Below are positions 27,486 to 35,082 of a DNA stretch of 64,000 nucleotides, one piece after another; the stretch's first letter is position 1, and every line of letters begins with the position of its first letter. Made by a program: the position numbers and the translations under genes. The notes under the pieces are model-generated. The model saw only the letters and a program-made list of their open reading frames with translations. It had not been told where the DNA came from and ran no database searches. Source of the stretch: Streptosporangium carneum (GTDB lineage: Bacteria > Actinomycetota > Actinomycetes > Streptosporangiales > Streptosporangiaceae); the NCBI RefSeq assembly GCF_027922005.1, contig NZ_BSEV01000007.1, positions 186,001 to 250,000 on the forward strand. The letters run 5' to 3'.

Positions 27486-28586
27486 ATGCGGATGAACCCC
27501 CAGCGCCTGGCCGTGGGCGTCGTCTACACCATCTCCATCGGTTTCACCGCCCCGCTCTTCGCCCTGACCAGGAACCCGCTGGAGGCCGTGTCGGTGGCCG
27601 TCGCCGCGGCCGCCTTCCTGGTCCCGCACCACCTGCAGCTGCGGGACGCGCTGCGCGGAAGGGAACGGCGGGGCGTCCCGGTCGCCCTGATCGTCCAGAT
27701 CGCGGTCACCTACGCGGCGGTCCCGTTGCTGTCCTCGCTGTCGCCCTTCGTCGGCTACAACTGGGCGTCGAGCATGCAGACGATCCTGGCGGCGGCGGTG
27801 CTCGTCAGACTGAGGGCGAGGTTCGCCGTCCCCGTCGTGGCGGTGATCGGCGCGATCGACGTGTGGCTCGGGCTCCTGGTGTCGGACGGCAATCTCGCGC
27901 TGGCCCTCTACAACCTGGTCACGGTCGTGGTGACGGGCGGCGTGATCTACGGGGCGGTGCGGCTGGTCGTCGTCAGCAGGGAGCTGGAGCAGGCCAGGAC
28001 GGAGCTGGCGGAGGCCGCGGTGCTGCGGGAACGGCTGCGGATCTCGCGGGACCTGCACGACGGCCTGGGCAGCACCCTGACCGCCGTCGCGCTCAAGGGC
28101 GACCTGGCGCGCAGGCTCGTCGAGAGCGATCCGCAGGCGGCGAAGGCGGAGCTGGCCGAGCTGGCCGCCGTGGCCAGGGAGGCGGCACAGGAGGTACGGC
28201 AGGTGGCCAGGGGCTACCGGGAGATGTCGCTGACGGAGGAGGTGCACCGGGCGGTCGCGCTCCTCGAGGCCTCGGGGGTGAGCTGCCAGACCAACCTCGC
28301 CGACCTCGCGGTGTCCCGCCCCGTCGACGAGGCGCTCGCCTGGGCGGTGCGCGAGGGGGTCACCAACGTCGTACGGCACAGCCACGCGACGACCTGCTCG
28401 ATCAGCACCTCGGCACGCGAGGGCGTCGTCCGGCTCGAACTGGTCAACGACCGGGCGCGCGGGGGTTCGGCCGGCGGCAACGGGCTGACGGGGCTGCGGG
28501 AACGGGTGGCCGACCTGGGCGGCGTGGTCAGCGCCGAGCGGACGGACGGCGGCGGTTTCCGGTTCGCGATGGAGGTGCCCGCGTGA
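27486..28586 (+). CDS. DesK/LiaS-like sensor histidine kinase
   Basis: 366 residues. Six short membrane helices (about 8-155) are followed directly by a coiled linker, a HisKA_3 motif ISRDLHDGLGST (His191) and a compact HATPase (REGVTNVVRHS, NGLTGLRERVADLGG). A small sensor with no large extracellular loop is typical of intramembrane-sensing kinases paired with ABC exporters. The start is 11 bases after the permease, and the stop overlaps the response regulator start. Confidence 0.94.
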   Translation: MRMNPQRLAVGVVYTISIGFTAPLFALTRNPLEAVSVAVAAAAFLVPHHLQLRDALRGRERRGVPVALIVQIAVTYAAVPLLSSLSPFVGYNWASSMQTILAAAVLVRLRARFAVPVVAVIGAIDVWLGLLVSDGNLALALYNLVTVVVTGGVIYGAVRLVVVSRELEQARTELAEAAVLRERLRISRDLHDGLGSTLTAVALKGDLARRLVESDPQAAKAELAELAAVAREAAQEVRQVARGYREMSLTEEVHRAVALLEASGVSCQTNLADLAVSRPVDEALAWAVREGVTNVVRHSHATTCSISTSAREGVVRLELVNDRARGGSAGGNGLTGLRERVADLGGVVSAERTDGGGFRFAMEVPA

Positions 28587-29188
28587 TCAGGGTGCTGCTC
28601 GCCGAGGACATGCACATGATCAGGGCGGCGCTCGTCGCGTTGCTGCGGCTCGAGCCGGACATCGAGGTGGTCGCCGAGGTCACCCGGGGCGACGAGATCG
28701 TCTCCGCGGCGCTGCGGACCGGCCCGGACGTCGCGGTGCTGGACATCGAACTGCCGGGCGTCGACGGCATCACCGCCTCCGTGGAGCTGCGGGAGCGGCT
28801 GCCCGCCTGCCGGGTGCTGGTGCTCACCGCGATGGGCCAGCCGGGTCAGGTGCGCAGGGCGCTGACGGAGGGCATCGAGGCGTTCCTGGTCAAGGACGCC
28901 CCGGGCGACCGCCTGGCGGACGCGATCCGCCGCACCGCCCAGGGACTGCGGGTGCTGGACCCCGAGCTCGTCGCCACCGCCATCGAGTACGGCGCGAGCC
29001 CGCTGACCCCCAGGGAGGCGACCGTGCTCAGGGAGGCCGCGCGGGGCGCCCCGGCGGAGGAGATCGCCGCGCGACTGCACCTGTCGGCGGGAACGGTCCG
29101 CAACTACCTGACCGGGGCGATCACCAAGACCGGCGCCCGCAACAAGATCGACGCCATCAGGATCGCCCAGGACGTGGGCTGGATCTGA
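28583..29188 (+). CDS. NarL/DesR-type response regulator
   Basis: 201 residues with a receiver (AEDMHMIRAA, phospho-acceptor Asp54 in VLDIELPG, LTAMG, VKDAPG) and a LuxR helix-turn-helix (LTPREATVLREAARGAPAEEI ...). It is translated from a GTG overlapping the kinase stop (GTGA). It is the cognate partner of the kinase and probably activates the ABC genes upstream. A strong hairpin ends the operon. Confidence 0.94.
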   Translation: MIRVLLAEDMHMIRAALVALLRLEPDIEVVAEVTRGDEIVSAALRTGPDVAVLDIELPGVDGITASVELRERLPACRVLVLTAMGQPGQVRRALTEGIEAFLVKDAPGDRLADAIRRTAQGLRVLDPELVATAIEYGASPLTPREATVLREAARGAPAEEIAARLHLSAGTVRNYLTGAITKTGARNKIDAIRIAQDVGWI

Positions 29189-29249
29189 ACACCGCGCCCG
29201 GAGTCCTCGCCGGGCCGGACGCCGCCCCTGGGGCCGGCCCGCCGGGAGC

Positions 29250-29272
29250 CCTCGGCGCGGAGAGCGCCGAGG
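29250..29272. terminator. terminator hairpin
   Basis: A perfect stem CCTCGGCGC/GCGCCGAGG with loop GGAGA between the convergent response regulator and F420H2:NADP oxidoreductase genes. Confidence 0.8.
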
Positions 29273-29307
29273 ACGGTGCGGGGCCCGGCTCCGAGGTGGT
29301 CGCGGGG

Positions 29308-29973
29308 TCAGACGTCGGTGACGCGGAATCCGGCGTGGGCCTTGTAGCGGCGGTTGACGGAGATGAGGTTGGCGGTCAGCGCCTCGACCTGGTGGGCGTT
29401 GCGCAGGCGACCGCCGTACACACCCCTGACACCGGCGATCCGGCCCGCCAGCGCCTGCACGGTGTCGGTGGCCTCGCGGTCGTCGCCGAGGACGAGCACG
29501 TCCAGGTCGACCTCGTCGACCTCCGGGTCCAGCAGCAGGACGGCGGAGACGTGGTGGAAGGCGGCGACGACCCGGCTGTCCGGCAGGACCGCCGCGGCCT
29601 GCTGGGCGGCGCTGCCCTCCTCGACGGGCAGAGCGTACGCGCCCTGCTTGTCGAAGCCCAGCGGGTTCACGCAGTCGATGACGATCTTCCCTGCCAGTTC
29701 GGCGCGCAGGGACTCGAGGGTGGACTTGTGGCCGTCCCACGGGATCGCCACGATCACCACGTCGGCTTCGGCCGCCACGGTCGCGTTGTCCGCGCCCCGG
29801 ACCGCCTCGCCGATGCCCGCCGCCGCCTCCTGGGCGCGCTCGGCACTGCGCGAGCCGATCAGCACCGGGTTCCCCGCGAGGGCGAACCTCCTGGCCAGTC
29901 CCTTGCCCTGGTCACCGGTGCCGCCCAGGATTCCGATCGAGATTCCGCTTACGTCCGGAATGTCAGTGCTCAC
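29308..29973 (-). CDS. npdG: F420H2:NADP+ oxidoreductase (NpdG family)
   Basis: 221 residues. An N-terminal Rossmann motif GILGGTGDQGKGLARRF is followed by the NADP-phosphate-binding GSRSAERA. VVIVAIPWDGH and DCVNPLGFDKQGAYAL follow, as in Fno/NpdG. The enzyme moves hydride between reduced cofactor F420 and NADP+, which links F420-dependent reactions to the NADPH pool. Cofactor F420 is standard in Streptosporangiaceae and other actinomycetes. It is monocistronic and divergent from the hypothetical gene at 30087. Confidence 0.9.
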   Translation of the reverse strand: MSTDIPDVSGISIGILGGTGDQGKGLARRFALAGNPVLIGSRSAERAQEAAAGIGEAVRGADNATVAAEADVVIVAIPWDGHKSTLESLRAELAGKIVIDCVNPLGFDKQGAYALPVEEGSAAQQAAAVLPDSRVVAAFHHVSAVLLLDPEVDEVDLDVLVLGDDREATDTVQALAGRIAGVRGVYGGRLRNAHQVEALTANLISVNRRYKAHAGFRVTDV

Positions 29974-30086
29974 TGATCGCTCCCCGTCATTTCTGCCGTG
30001 TGTGGCCGGACTCGATCGGCCCTGTCATCTGTCCAGATGATGCCAGGGCCGCGTTCCGCGAGTCATCCCGGGGTGACTGAGGCACC

Positions 30087-30674
30087 ATGAGGGTCATGGA
30101 CGCTCGCTCCGTGGCACTCCTGCGTGAGATTCTGGCCTCGACCGGCTGGATCGAGCGCACCCGTGAGTTCGGCCTCGCCCTGCGCGCGACGCGGTCGCCG
30201 GGCGGGCTTCTGGTGGTCGGCACCCCGCAGGAGGAGCCCTGGCACCTGACCGCGCACCTGAGCGACGAGGCCAGGCTCGCCGGGCTGCCGCAGCTCGCCC
30301 CGACGCTGGTGCGCTGGACGCCCGCCCCCGACGCGCCCGCGCACCTGCGCGTCGGGCTGGAACGGATCGAGCAGGCCAGGCGGGGCGAGACGCTGTTCGT
30401 CGTGACCGAGGAGCGGGCCCCCGAGCCCCTGCTGGAGCGGGTGGGCGACGCCCGGCGCGTCGGGGCGACCGTCCTGGCGCTGGACGGCGGCGACCCCGAC
30501 CTCGAGGGCCTCGCCCACGACGCGCTGGCGATCCCCGAGCGGGGGCCGCTCTCCTTCGACGGCGCCCAGCACCTGATCAGCCTGGCGGCGGGCGAGACCG
30601 ACCGGCGCCCGGGTCTGCGTGACCGCCTGGCCCGGCTGCTGGACCGGGTCAGCGGCCCCCGGGTCCCCGACTGA
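30087..30674 (+). CDS. conserved hypothetical protein
   Basis: 195 residues, soluble, with no signal or membrane segment. A region around residues 110-160 (LFVVTEERAPEPLLERV ... VGATVLALDGGDPDLEGLAHDAL) reads like a small Rossmann or SIS-like nucleotide or sugar binding fold, but I cannot name a family with confidence. The first ATG (30087) follows GAGG; a second ATG at 30096 is possible. It is divergent from npdG. Confidence 0.7.
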   Translation: MRVMDARSVALLREILASTGWIERTREFGLALRATRSPGGLLVVGTPQEEPWHLTAHLSDEARLAGLPQLAPTLVRWTPAPDAPAHLRVGLERIEQARRGETLFVVTEERAPEPLLERVGDARRVGATVLALDGGDPDLEGLAHDALAIPERGPLSFDGAQHLISLAAGETDRRPGLRDRLARLLDRVSGPRVPD

Positions 30675-30803
30675 CGCCGCGAGAACGCCCGCCGGGCGCC
30701 GCGCGCCGGTCCGCCCGCGCCCGCCGCGCACACACGCGAGGGACACCGCGCCGGGCCCTTGACGGACACGCCGGACACACCGAACACGCCGGACAACCGT
30801 GCC

Positions 30804-31754
30804 TCACCCCGCGCCGTGGGCCTGCCGGCGCTCCCCCAGTCGTGCCACCAGGCCGTCCGCCGCCTCCCTGAGCGCGGCGATGACCACGGCCTGCACCGGG
30901 CCCGGCTCTCCGGAGCGGGCGCGGCTGACGCGGGTCACGACGTTGAGGCTGCGAGCGCCGACACTCGGAATGTCGGTGACCACGACCTCACCCGCGGGAA
31001 GCTCCAGCAGGGCCAGCGACGGAACGATCGCCACCCCGTGTCCCGCCGCGACCATGGCGAGGGCCGGCGGGAACTCCTCGATGACGTGGACCCTGCGCGG
31101 GGTGAACCCGTGCAGGGCGGCCAGCCTGTTCAGCGCGTGCCCGCACGCCTGGTCGGACGGCCCCGCGATCCAGGGCACGCCGCCCAGGTCGGTGACGTCG
31201 CGCGGGACGTCCGGCCAGCCCGGAGGCGCCACGATGCGGTACTCGTCCACGTAGAGGGGATGGGAGACGGTCGACGACTGCGCGGAGGCGGGCCTGTCGG
31301 CGTCCTGCTCGGTGATGGCCAGGTCGACCCCGCCGAGCCGGAGCTCCTGCAGCGCGGGCGCGCCGTACAGCTCGTGGACGCGCGGCGTGACCTGGGGGTG
31401 GCGTTCGGCCAGCGTCGTCAACGCGGGCAGCACCAGGTGCCGGATGGCCGTGGGGAACGCGGCGATCGTCACCGGCCCGGCCAGCAGTTCGGTGAACCTG
31501 GTCAGCTCCCGTCTGGCCTCGCCGAGCTCCTCCTCGACCCGTTCGGCGTATCCCGCCAGGACCCGGCCCGCGGGGGTGAGCGCGACCCGCCGCTGCGAGC
31601 GGTCGATGAGCGCCAGCCCCACCTCCCGTTCCAGCTGGGCGAGCTGCTGGGAGACCGCGGAGGCGGTCAGGTGAAGGGCTTCGGCCGCGCGCATGACCCC
31701 GCCGCGGCGTGCGACCTCGTGAAGCACCAGCAGTCGCCGAGGATCGATTTCCAT
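30804..31754 (-). CDS. LysR-family transcriptional regulator
   Basis: 316 residues from the ATG at 31754 (MEIDPRRLLVL). The N-terminal helix-turn-helix LHEVARRGGVMRAAEALHLTASAVSQQLAQLE is followed by a periplasmic-binding-like effector domain (VTIAAFPTAIRHLVLPAL). It is divergent from a small membrane protein and a cyclase-family gene with a 103-base gap, the standard LysR layout, and so probably controls that pair. Confidence 0.93.
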   Translation of the reverse strand: MEIDPRRLLVLHEVARRGGVMRAAEALHLTASAVSQQLAQLEREVGLALIDRSQRRVALTPAGRVLAGYAERVEEELGEARRELTRFTELLAGPVTIAAFPTAIRHLVLPALTTLAERHPQVTPRVHELYGAPALQELRLGGVDLAITEQDADRPASAQSSTVSHPLYVDEYRIVAPPGWPDVPRDVTDLGGVPWIAGPSDQACGHALNRLAALHGFTPRRVHVIEEFPPALAMVAAGHGVAIVPSLALLELPAGEVVVTDIPSVGARSLNVVTRVSRARSGEPGPVQAVVIAALREAADGLVARLGERRQAHGAG

Positions 31755-31857
31755 ACAGCTCAGCTTACGCACCTCTTTAGAAGACTTTATTTGCGCTTCA
31801 GGGTGATGACTGAGGACCATGAGGACATGAGCGCTTTCCGAACTGAAAGGTGATCCG

Positions 31858-32127
31858 ATGTCCCTGTTCGTCGATCTCCTCGGCTGGGCCGGCGCCGCGC
31901 TCATGCTGTACGGCTACGCCATGGTGTCCTCGTCCCGGATGGCCGGGGACGGCATGCCGTACCAGATCGTCAACCTTGTCGGGGCGATCGCCCTGATGAT
32001 CAACACGGCCTACCACTCCGCCTGGCCCTCGGCGATCCTCAACGTCGTCTGGGGGGTGATCGGCCTGGTGGCCGTCACGAGGACGGTCACGGCCCGCAAC
32101 AGAAAGAAGACAGTGAGCCTCCCGTGA
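31858..32127 (+). CDS. small CBU_0592-like membrane protein
   Basis: 89 residues with three hydrophobic helices and the pattern GWAGAALMLYGYAMVS ... YQIVNLVGAIALMINTAYHSAWPSA of the small CBU_0592-type membrane family. The function is unknown. Its stop overlaps the GTG of the cyclase gene (GTGA), so both are translated together under the divergent LysR gene. Confidence 0.85.
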   Translation: MSLFVDLLGWAGAALMLYGYAMVSSSRMAGDGMPYQIVNLVGAIALMINTAYHSAWPSAILNVVWGVIGLVAVTRTVTARNRKKTVSLP

Positions 32128-32786
32128 CCCGGCTGATCGAACTGAGCCACCGCATCACCGACGGCATGCGCACCTATCCGGGCGTTCCCGGCCCCCGGCT
32201 CGGGGTGCACCTGAGCCGGGAGGCCTCCCGCGAGGTCTACGCCCCCGGCACCGAGTTCCACATCGGCACCGTCGAACTGGTCGCCAACACCGGCACCTAC
32301 CTCGACACCCCCTACCACCGCTATCCGGCCGGACCCGACCTGTCGGGGGTGCCGCTCGAGGCGATCGCCGACCTGCCGGGGCTGGTCGTGCGGGCCGAGG
32401 GGCTGCGCTCCGTGGGGCTCGACCGGTTCGCCGGTCTGGACGTGCGCGGCAGGGCCGTGCTCGTCCAGACCGGCTGGGACCGGCACTTCGGCGCCGAGGC
32501 GTACTTCCAGGGCCACCCCTACCTCGAACCCGAGGCGGCGCGGTGGCTGACCGAGCAGGGGGCGGCCCTCGTCGGGATCGACTCGCTGAACATCGACGAC
32601 ACCCCGCCGCGCGGCGAGCGCCCCGCGCACACGCTGCTGCTCGGCGCGGGGATCCCGATCGTCGAGCACATGACCGGCCTGGCCGCGCTCCCCGACACCG
32701 GGTTCCGCTTCCACGCCGCTCCCCCGATGATCACGGGCATGGGCACCTTCCCGGTCCGCGCCTACGCGGTCGTGGACGACCGCTGA
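32124..32786 (+). CDS. cyclase/kynurenine-formamidase family protein with altered metal motif
   Basis: 220 residues of the PF04199 cyclase family (KynB-like), which usually binds a divalent metal through HxGTHxDxPxH. Here the motif reads NTGTYLDTPYHRY, so the first and second His are Asn and Tyr while Asp and the last His remain. Downstream landmarks (VLVQTGWDRH, IGIDSLNIDD, GIPIVEHMTGL) are kept. It may use fewer metal ligands or act on another substrate; a hydrolytic role on an N-formyl or lactone substrate is the family default. It is coupled to the upstream membrane gene. Confidence 0.82.
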   Translation: MTRLIELSHRITDGMRTYPGVPGPRLGVHLSREASREVYAPGTEFHIGTVELVANTGTYLDTPYHRYPAGPDLSGVPLEAIADLPGLVVRAEGLRSVGLDRFAGLDVRGRAVLVQTGWDRHFGAEAYFQGHPYLEPEAARWLTEQGAALVGIDSLNIDDTPPRGERPAHTLLLGAGIPIVEHMTGLAALPDTGFRFHAAPPMITGMGTFPVRAYAVVDDR

Positions 32787-32844
32787 CGCCGCCCGCCCCA
32801 ATCCTGTCCCGCGGATCGTCGGCGGGGAGCCCCACCGGCTTCCA

Positions 32845-33033
32845 CTACCCGTCGTGGAAGGCCTCCGCCTCGCCCTCGTCGATGACGGGGACCTCCTCGT
32901 CGGAGTGCACGTGTACCGGCACCACCTCTCCGGCGGCGAGATATTCGAAGTTCAGCACCGGATCCTTGACGTATCCGCCGTCGGGGCGGACAGGATCGAG
33001 CACCAGGGAGTAACGGGAATTCGGTTGGAAACA
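32845..33033 (-). pseudogene. truncated cupin-like fragment
   Basis: The last 62 residues of an open stretch (NSRYSLVLDPVRPDGG ... FEYLAAGEVVPVHVHSDEE ... DEGEAEAFHDG) resemble the first half of a cupin barrel with its HxH and Glu-rich motif 1. The frame then hits TAG where motif 2 should follow. The sequence upstream of the fragment is Arg/Pro-rich and looks like readthrough of non-coding DNA. It is probably a decayed cupin gene; a short functional protein cannot be excluded. Confidence 0.45.
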
Positions 33034-33273
33034 GGTGCTCCGGCTTCTGGGGGCAGGTCTTTCTCGGCGTGGAAGGACGTGGCGCCCCGTGAGGTCGGAG
33101 CAGCCCGGTGAATGTCCGGCGGCGGGATTCTCGCCGCGCCGTCGATCGCGTCGTCCTCGAAGGACGTGGCGACGGCGCAGCGCGGCGGGCGGCCGGGGCG
33201 GGGCGTCTCTGGCGGCCGTCACCCACGACCGGCCGGCCCCGCCGTCGGCAACTGAAGATCTACGGGACAGGGC

Positions 33274-33453
33274 CTAATCGCCGTCCCAGGCCTTGTCCTC
33301 CTCCCGCCACGCCTCGTTGCGCTCGGCCGCGGTCTTCAGCGCGTTGGCCGCGGCCTCGCGGGTGGGGTAGGGACCCATCCGGTCCTTGTTGGGACAGCCC
33401 TCGTCGGGCTCGACGGCCATATGGGTCAGACAGAACCACCACTGATCGCTCAT
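33274..33453 (-). CDS. small conserved actinobacterial protein
   Basis: 59 residues from the ATG at 33453 (MSDQWWFCLTHMAVEPDEGC ...), with a Trp/Cys-containing N-terminus and a helix YPTREAAANALKTAAERNEAW like the SPOR-type helix found in many short actinobacterial proteins. It is divergent from map with 45 bases between. Two cysteines and a His could bind metal. The function is unknown. Confidence 0.8.
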   Translation of the reverse strand: MSDQWWFCLTHMAVEPDEGCPNKDRMGPYPTREAAANALKTAAERNEAWREEDKAWDGD

Positions 33454-33498
33454 GTGAGCAATCCTGCCCAGTGAGAAGCGCAACTAGACTGGGGGACC

Positions 33499-34347
33499 AT
33501 GACGACAGTGCTCCAGCCCGGGCGGATCTCGCCCATTCGCAAGGTCCCTGCCCACATCGAGCGGCCGGAGTACGTCGGGAAGAAATCCCCGAAGACCGGA
33601 GAGCCCGACGTCAAGACGCCCGAGATCATCGAGCGGATGCGGGTCGCGGGCAAGCTGGCCGCTCAAGCCCTGGAGGAGGTCGGCAGGCACGTCGCGCCCG
33701 GCGTCACGACCGACGAGCTCGACCGCATCGGCCACGAGTTCCTCTGCGACCACGGGGCCTACCCCAGCACGCTCGGCTACCGGGGTTACCCCAAGTCGCT
33801 GTGCACCTCGATCAACGAGGTGATCTGTCACGGCATCCCGGACGACACCGTGCTGCGCGACGGCGACATCGTCAACGTCGACATCACCGCGTTCATCGGC
33901 GGGGTGCACGGCGACACCGACGCCACCTTCCTGGTCGGCGAGGTGGACGAGGAGTCCAGGCTGCTGGTCGAGCGCACCCGCGAGGCCACCAACCGGGCCA
34001 TCAAGGCCGTCGCGCCGGGACGCCAGCTCAACGTGGCGGGCCGCGTCATCGAGGCCTACGCCAAGCGGTTCGGCTACGGCGTGGTCCGTGACTTCACCGG
34101 TCACGGCATCGGCACCACGTTCCACTCGGGGCTGATCGTCCCGCACTACGACGACCCGTCGCTGTCGGTCACGCTGGAGCCCGGTATGACCTTCACCATC
34201 GAGCCCATGCTGACGCTCGGCACGATCGACTACGAGATCTGGCCCGACGGCTGGACCGCCGTGACCAAGGACCGCAAGCGGACCGCCCAGTTCGAGCACA
34301 CCATCCTGGTCACGGAGACCGGCCACGAGATCCTGACGTCGCCCTGA
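33499..34347 (+). CDS. map: methionine aminopeptidase, type I with N-terminal extension
   Basis: 282 residues. All five metal ligands of the pita-bread fold are visible: Asp in NVDITAF, Asp in HGDTDATF, His in GHGIGTTFH, Glu in TIEPML and Glu in AQFEHTI. The N-terminal 40 residues ([14 protein letters not shown]) form the SH3-binding-motif type extension of actinobacterial MetAP. It removes the initiator Met from nascent proteins. It stands alone rather than in the ribosomal-protein operon, so it may be the second MetAP of the genome. Confidence 0.95.
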   Translation: MTTVLQPGRISPIRKVPAHIERPEYVGKKSPKTGEPDVKTPEIIERMRVAGKLAAQALEEVGRHVAPGVTTDELDRIGHEFLCDHGAYPSTLGYRGYPKSLCTSINEVICHGIPDDTVLRDGDIVNVDITAFIGGVHGDTDATFLVGEVDEESRLLVERTREATNRAIKAVAPGRQLNVAGRVIEAYAKRFGYGVVRDFTGHGIGTTFHSGLIVPHYDDPSLSVTLEPGMTFTIEPMLTLGTIDYEIWPDGWTAVTKDRKRTAQFEHTILVTETGHEILTSP

Positions 34348-34369
34348 CCCCGCCGCCCGGGCGGCGGGG
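34348..34369. terminator. bidirectional terminator after map
   Basis: CCCCGCCGCCC is immediately followed by its exact complement GGGCGGCGGGG, giving a stem between the convergent map and HATPase genes. Confidence 0.8.
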
Positions 34370-34373
34370 CCGG

Positions 34374-34781
34374 CTAGCCCGCGTGGGGGACGGCGCCGGT
34401 GACGGTCGTCCCCTCTCCGGGGACGCTGTTGACGCTGAGCGTGCCGCCGACGTCGGCGAAGTGGGCGCGCATGGCGGCGACGCCCCGGCCCGCCGCCTGT
34501 CCCGAGAAGCCCGCGCCGTCGTCGCTCACCGTCATGCGCAGCCCCGTGGGCCCCAGGGTCACCGCCACGGAGACCACGCGGGCCCTGCTGTGCAGCTCGA
34601 CGTTGGACAACGCCTCACCCAAGGCCACCAGGACGGCCCTGGCGATCCTGGCAGGCACGTCGCGGCCGGGCAGCGCCCAGATCTCGACCACGATCCCGGT
34701 GCTCTCCGCCCACTCGGTCAGATGCTCCTCGAGAGCCTGGGCAAGGCTGCGGCCCGCGCGCATGTCGAGTTCTTTGGCCAC
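34374..34781 (-). CDS. stand-alone HATPase domain protein
   Basis: 135 residues consisting of little more than a GHKL ATPase fold: N-box GEALSNVELHS, DDGAGFSG, GRGVAAMRAHFADVGGTLSV and GEGTTVTGAVP. The DHp/His phospho-acceptor part is missing. It resembles the C-terminal half of NarL-family kinases rather than the anti-sigma RsbW group, because it keeps the GxGVAAMRxH pattern. The GTG start has AGGAGGG upstream. It is either a remnant kept as a gene or a partner kinase or anti-sigma-like regulator. Confidence 0.8.
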   Translation of the reverse strand: MAKELDMRAGRSLAQALEEHLTEWAESTGIVVEIWALPGRDVPARIARAVLVALGEALSNVELHSRARVVSVAVTLGPTGLRMTVSDDGAGFSGQAAGRGVAAMRAHFADVGGTLSVNSVPGEGTTVTGAVPHAG

Positions 34782-35082
34782 TGCTCAACCCTCCTGCCGC
34801 AGATGGCAGCCACCGGCCCCCCGACCGAACACGTGACCTGTACGTGACTGGGCGTGGCGCGCGACGACCAGGCGCTGCACCCGCTGCGGTGATGCCAGAC
34901 CCCCTGCCTTACAGGTTACCGGGAGGTGGCCGCGGCGAGGCTGGAAGATAGGAGGGCGTGGCGGTGGGGCCACTCGGCTTCGCCGTCCGGCGCTGGTATC
35001 CGGCCTCCCCACGGGATCCCGCCCCCGGGATCCCGGGCCTGCCCCGGCCCGCCGCGCCGGACGCCCCGGCGGTCCGGACGGG
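34782..35082. other. intergenic region without a recognisable gene
   Basis: It holds the ribosome site and probably the promoter of the HATPase gene (the AT-richer stretch near 34905-34920, GTAACCTGTAAGG on the minus strand) and the 3' flank of the CopD-CtaG gene. I see no gene on either strand. Confidence 0.6.
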
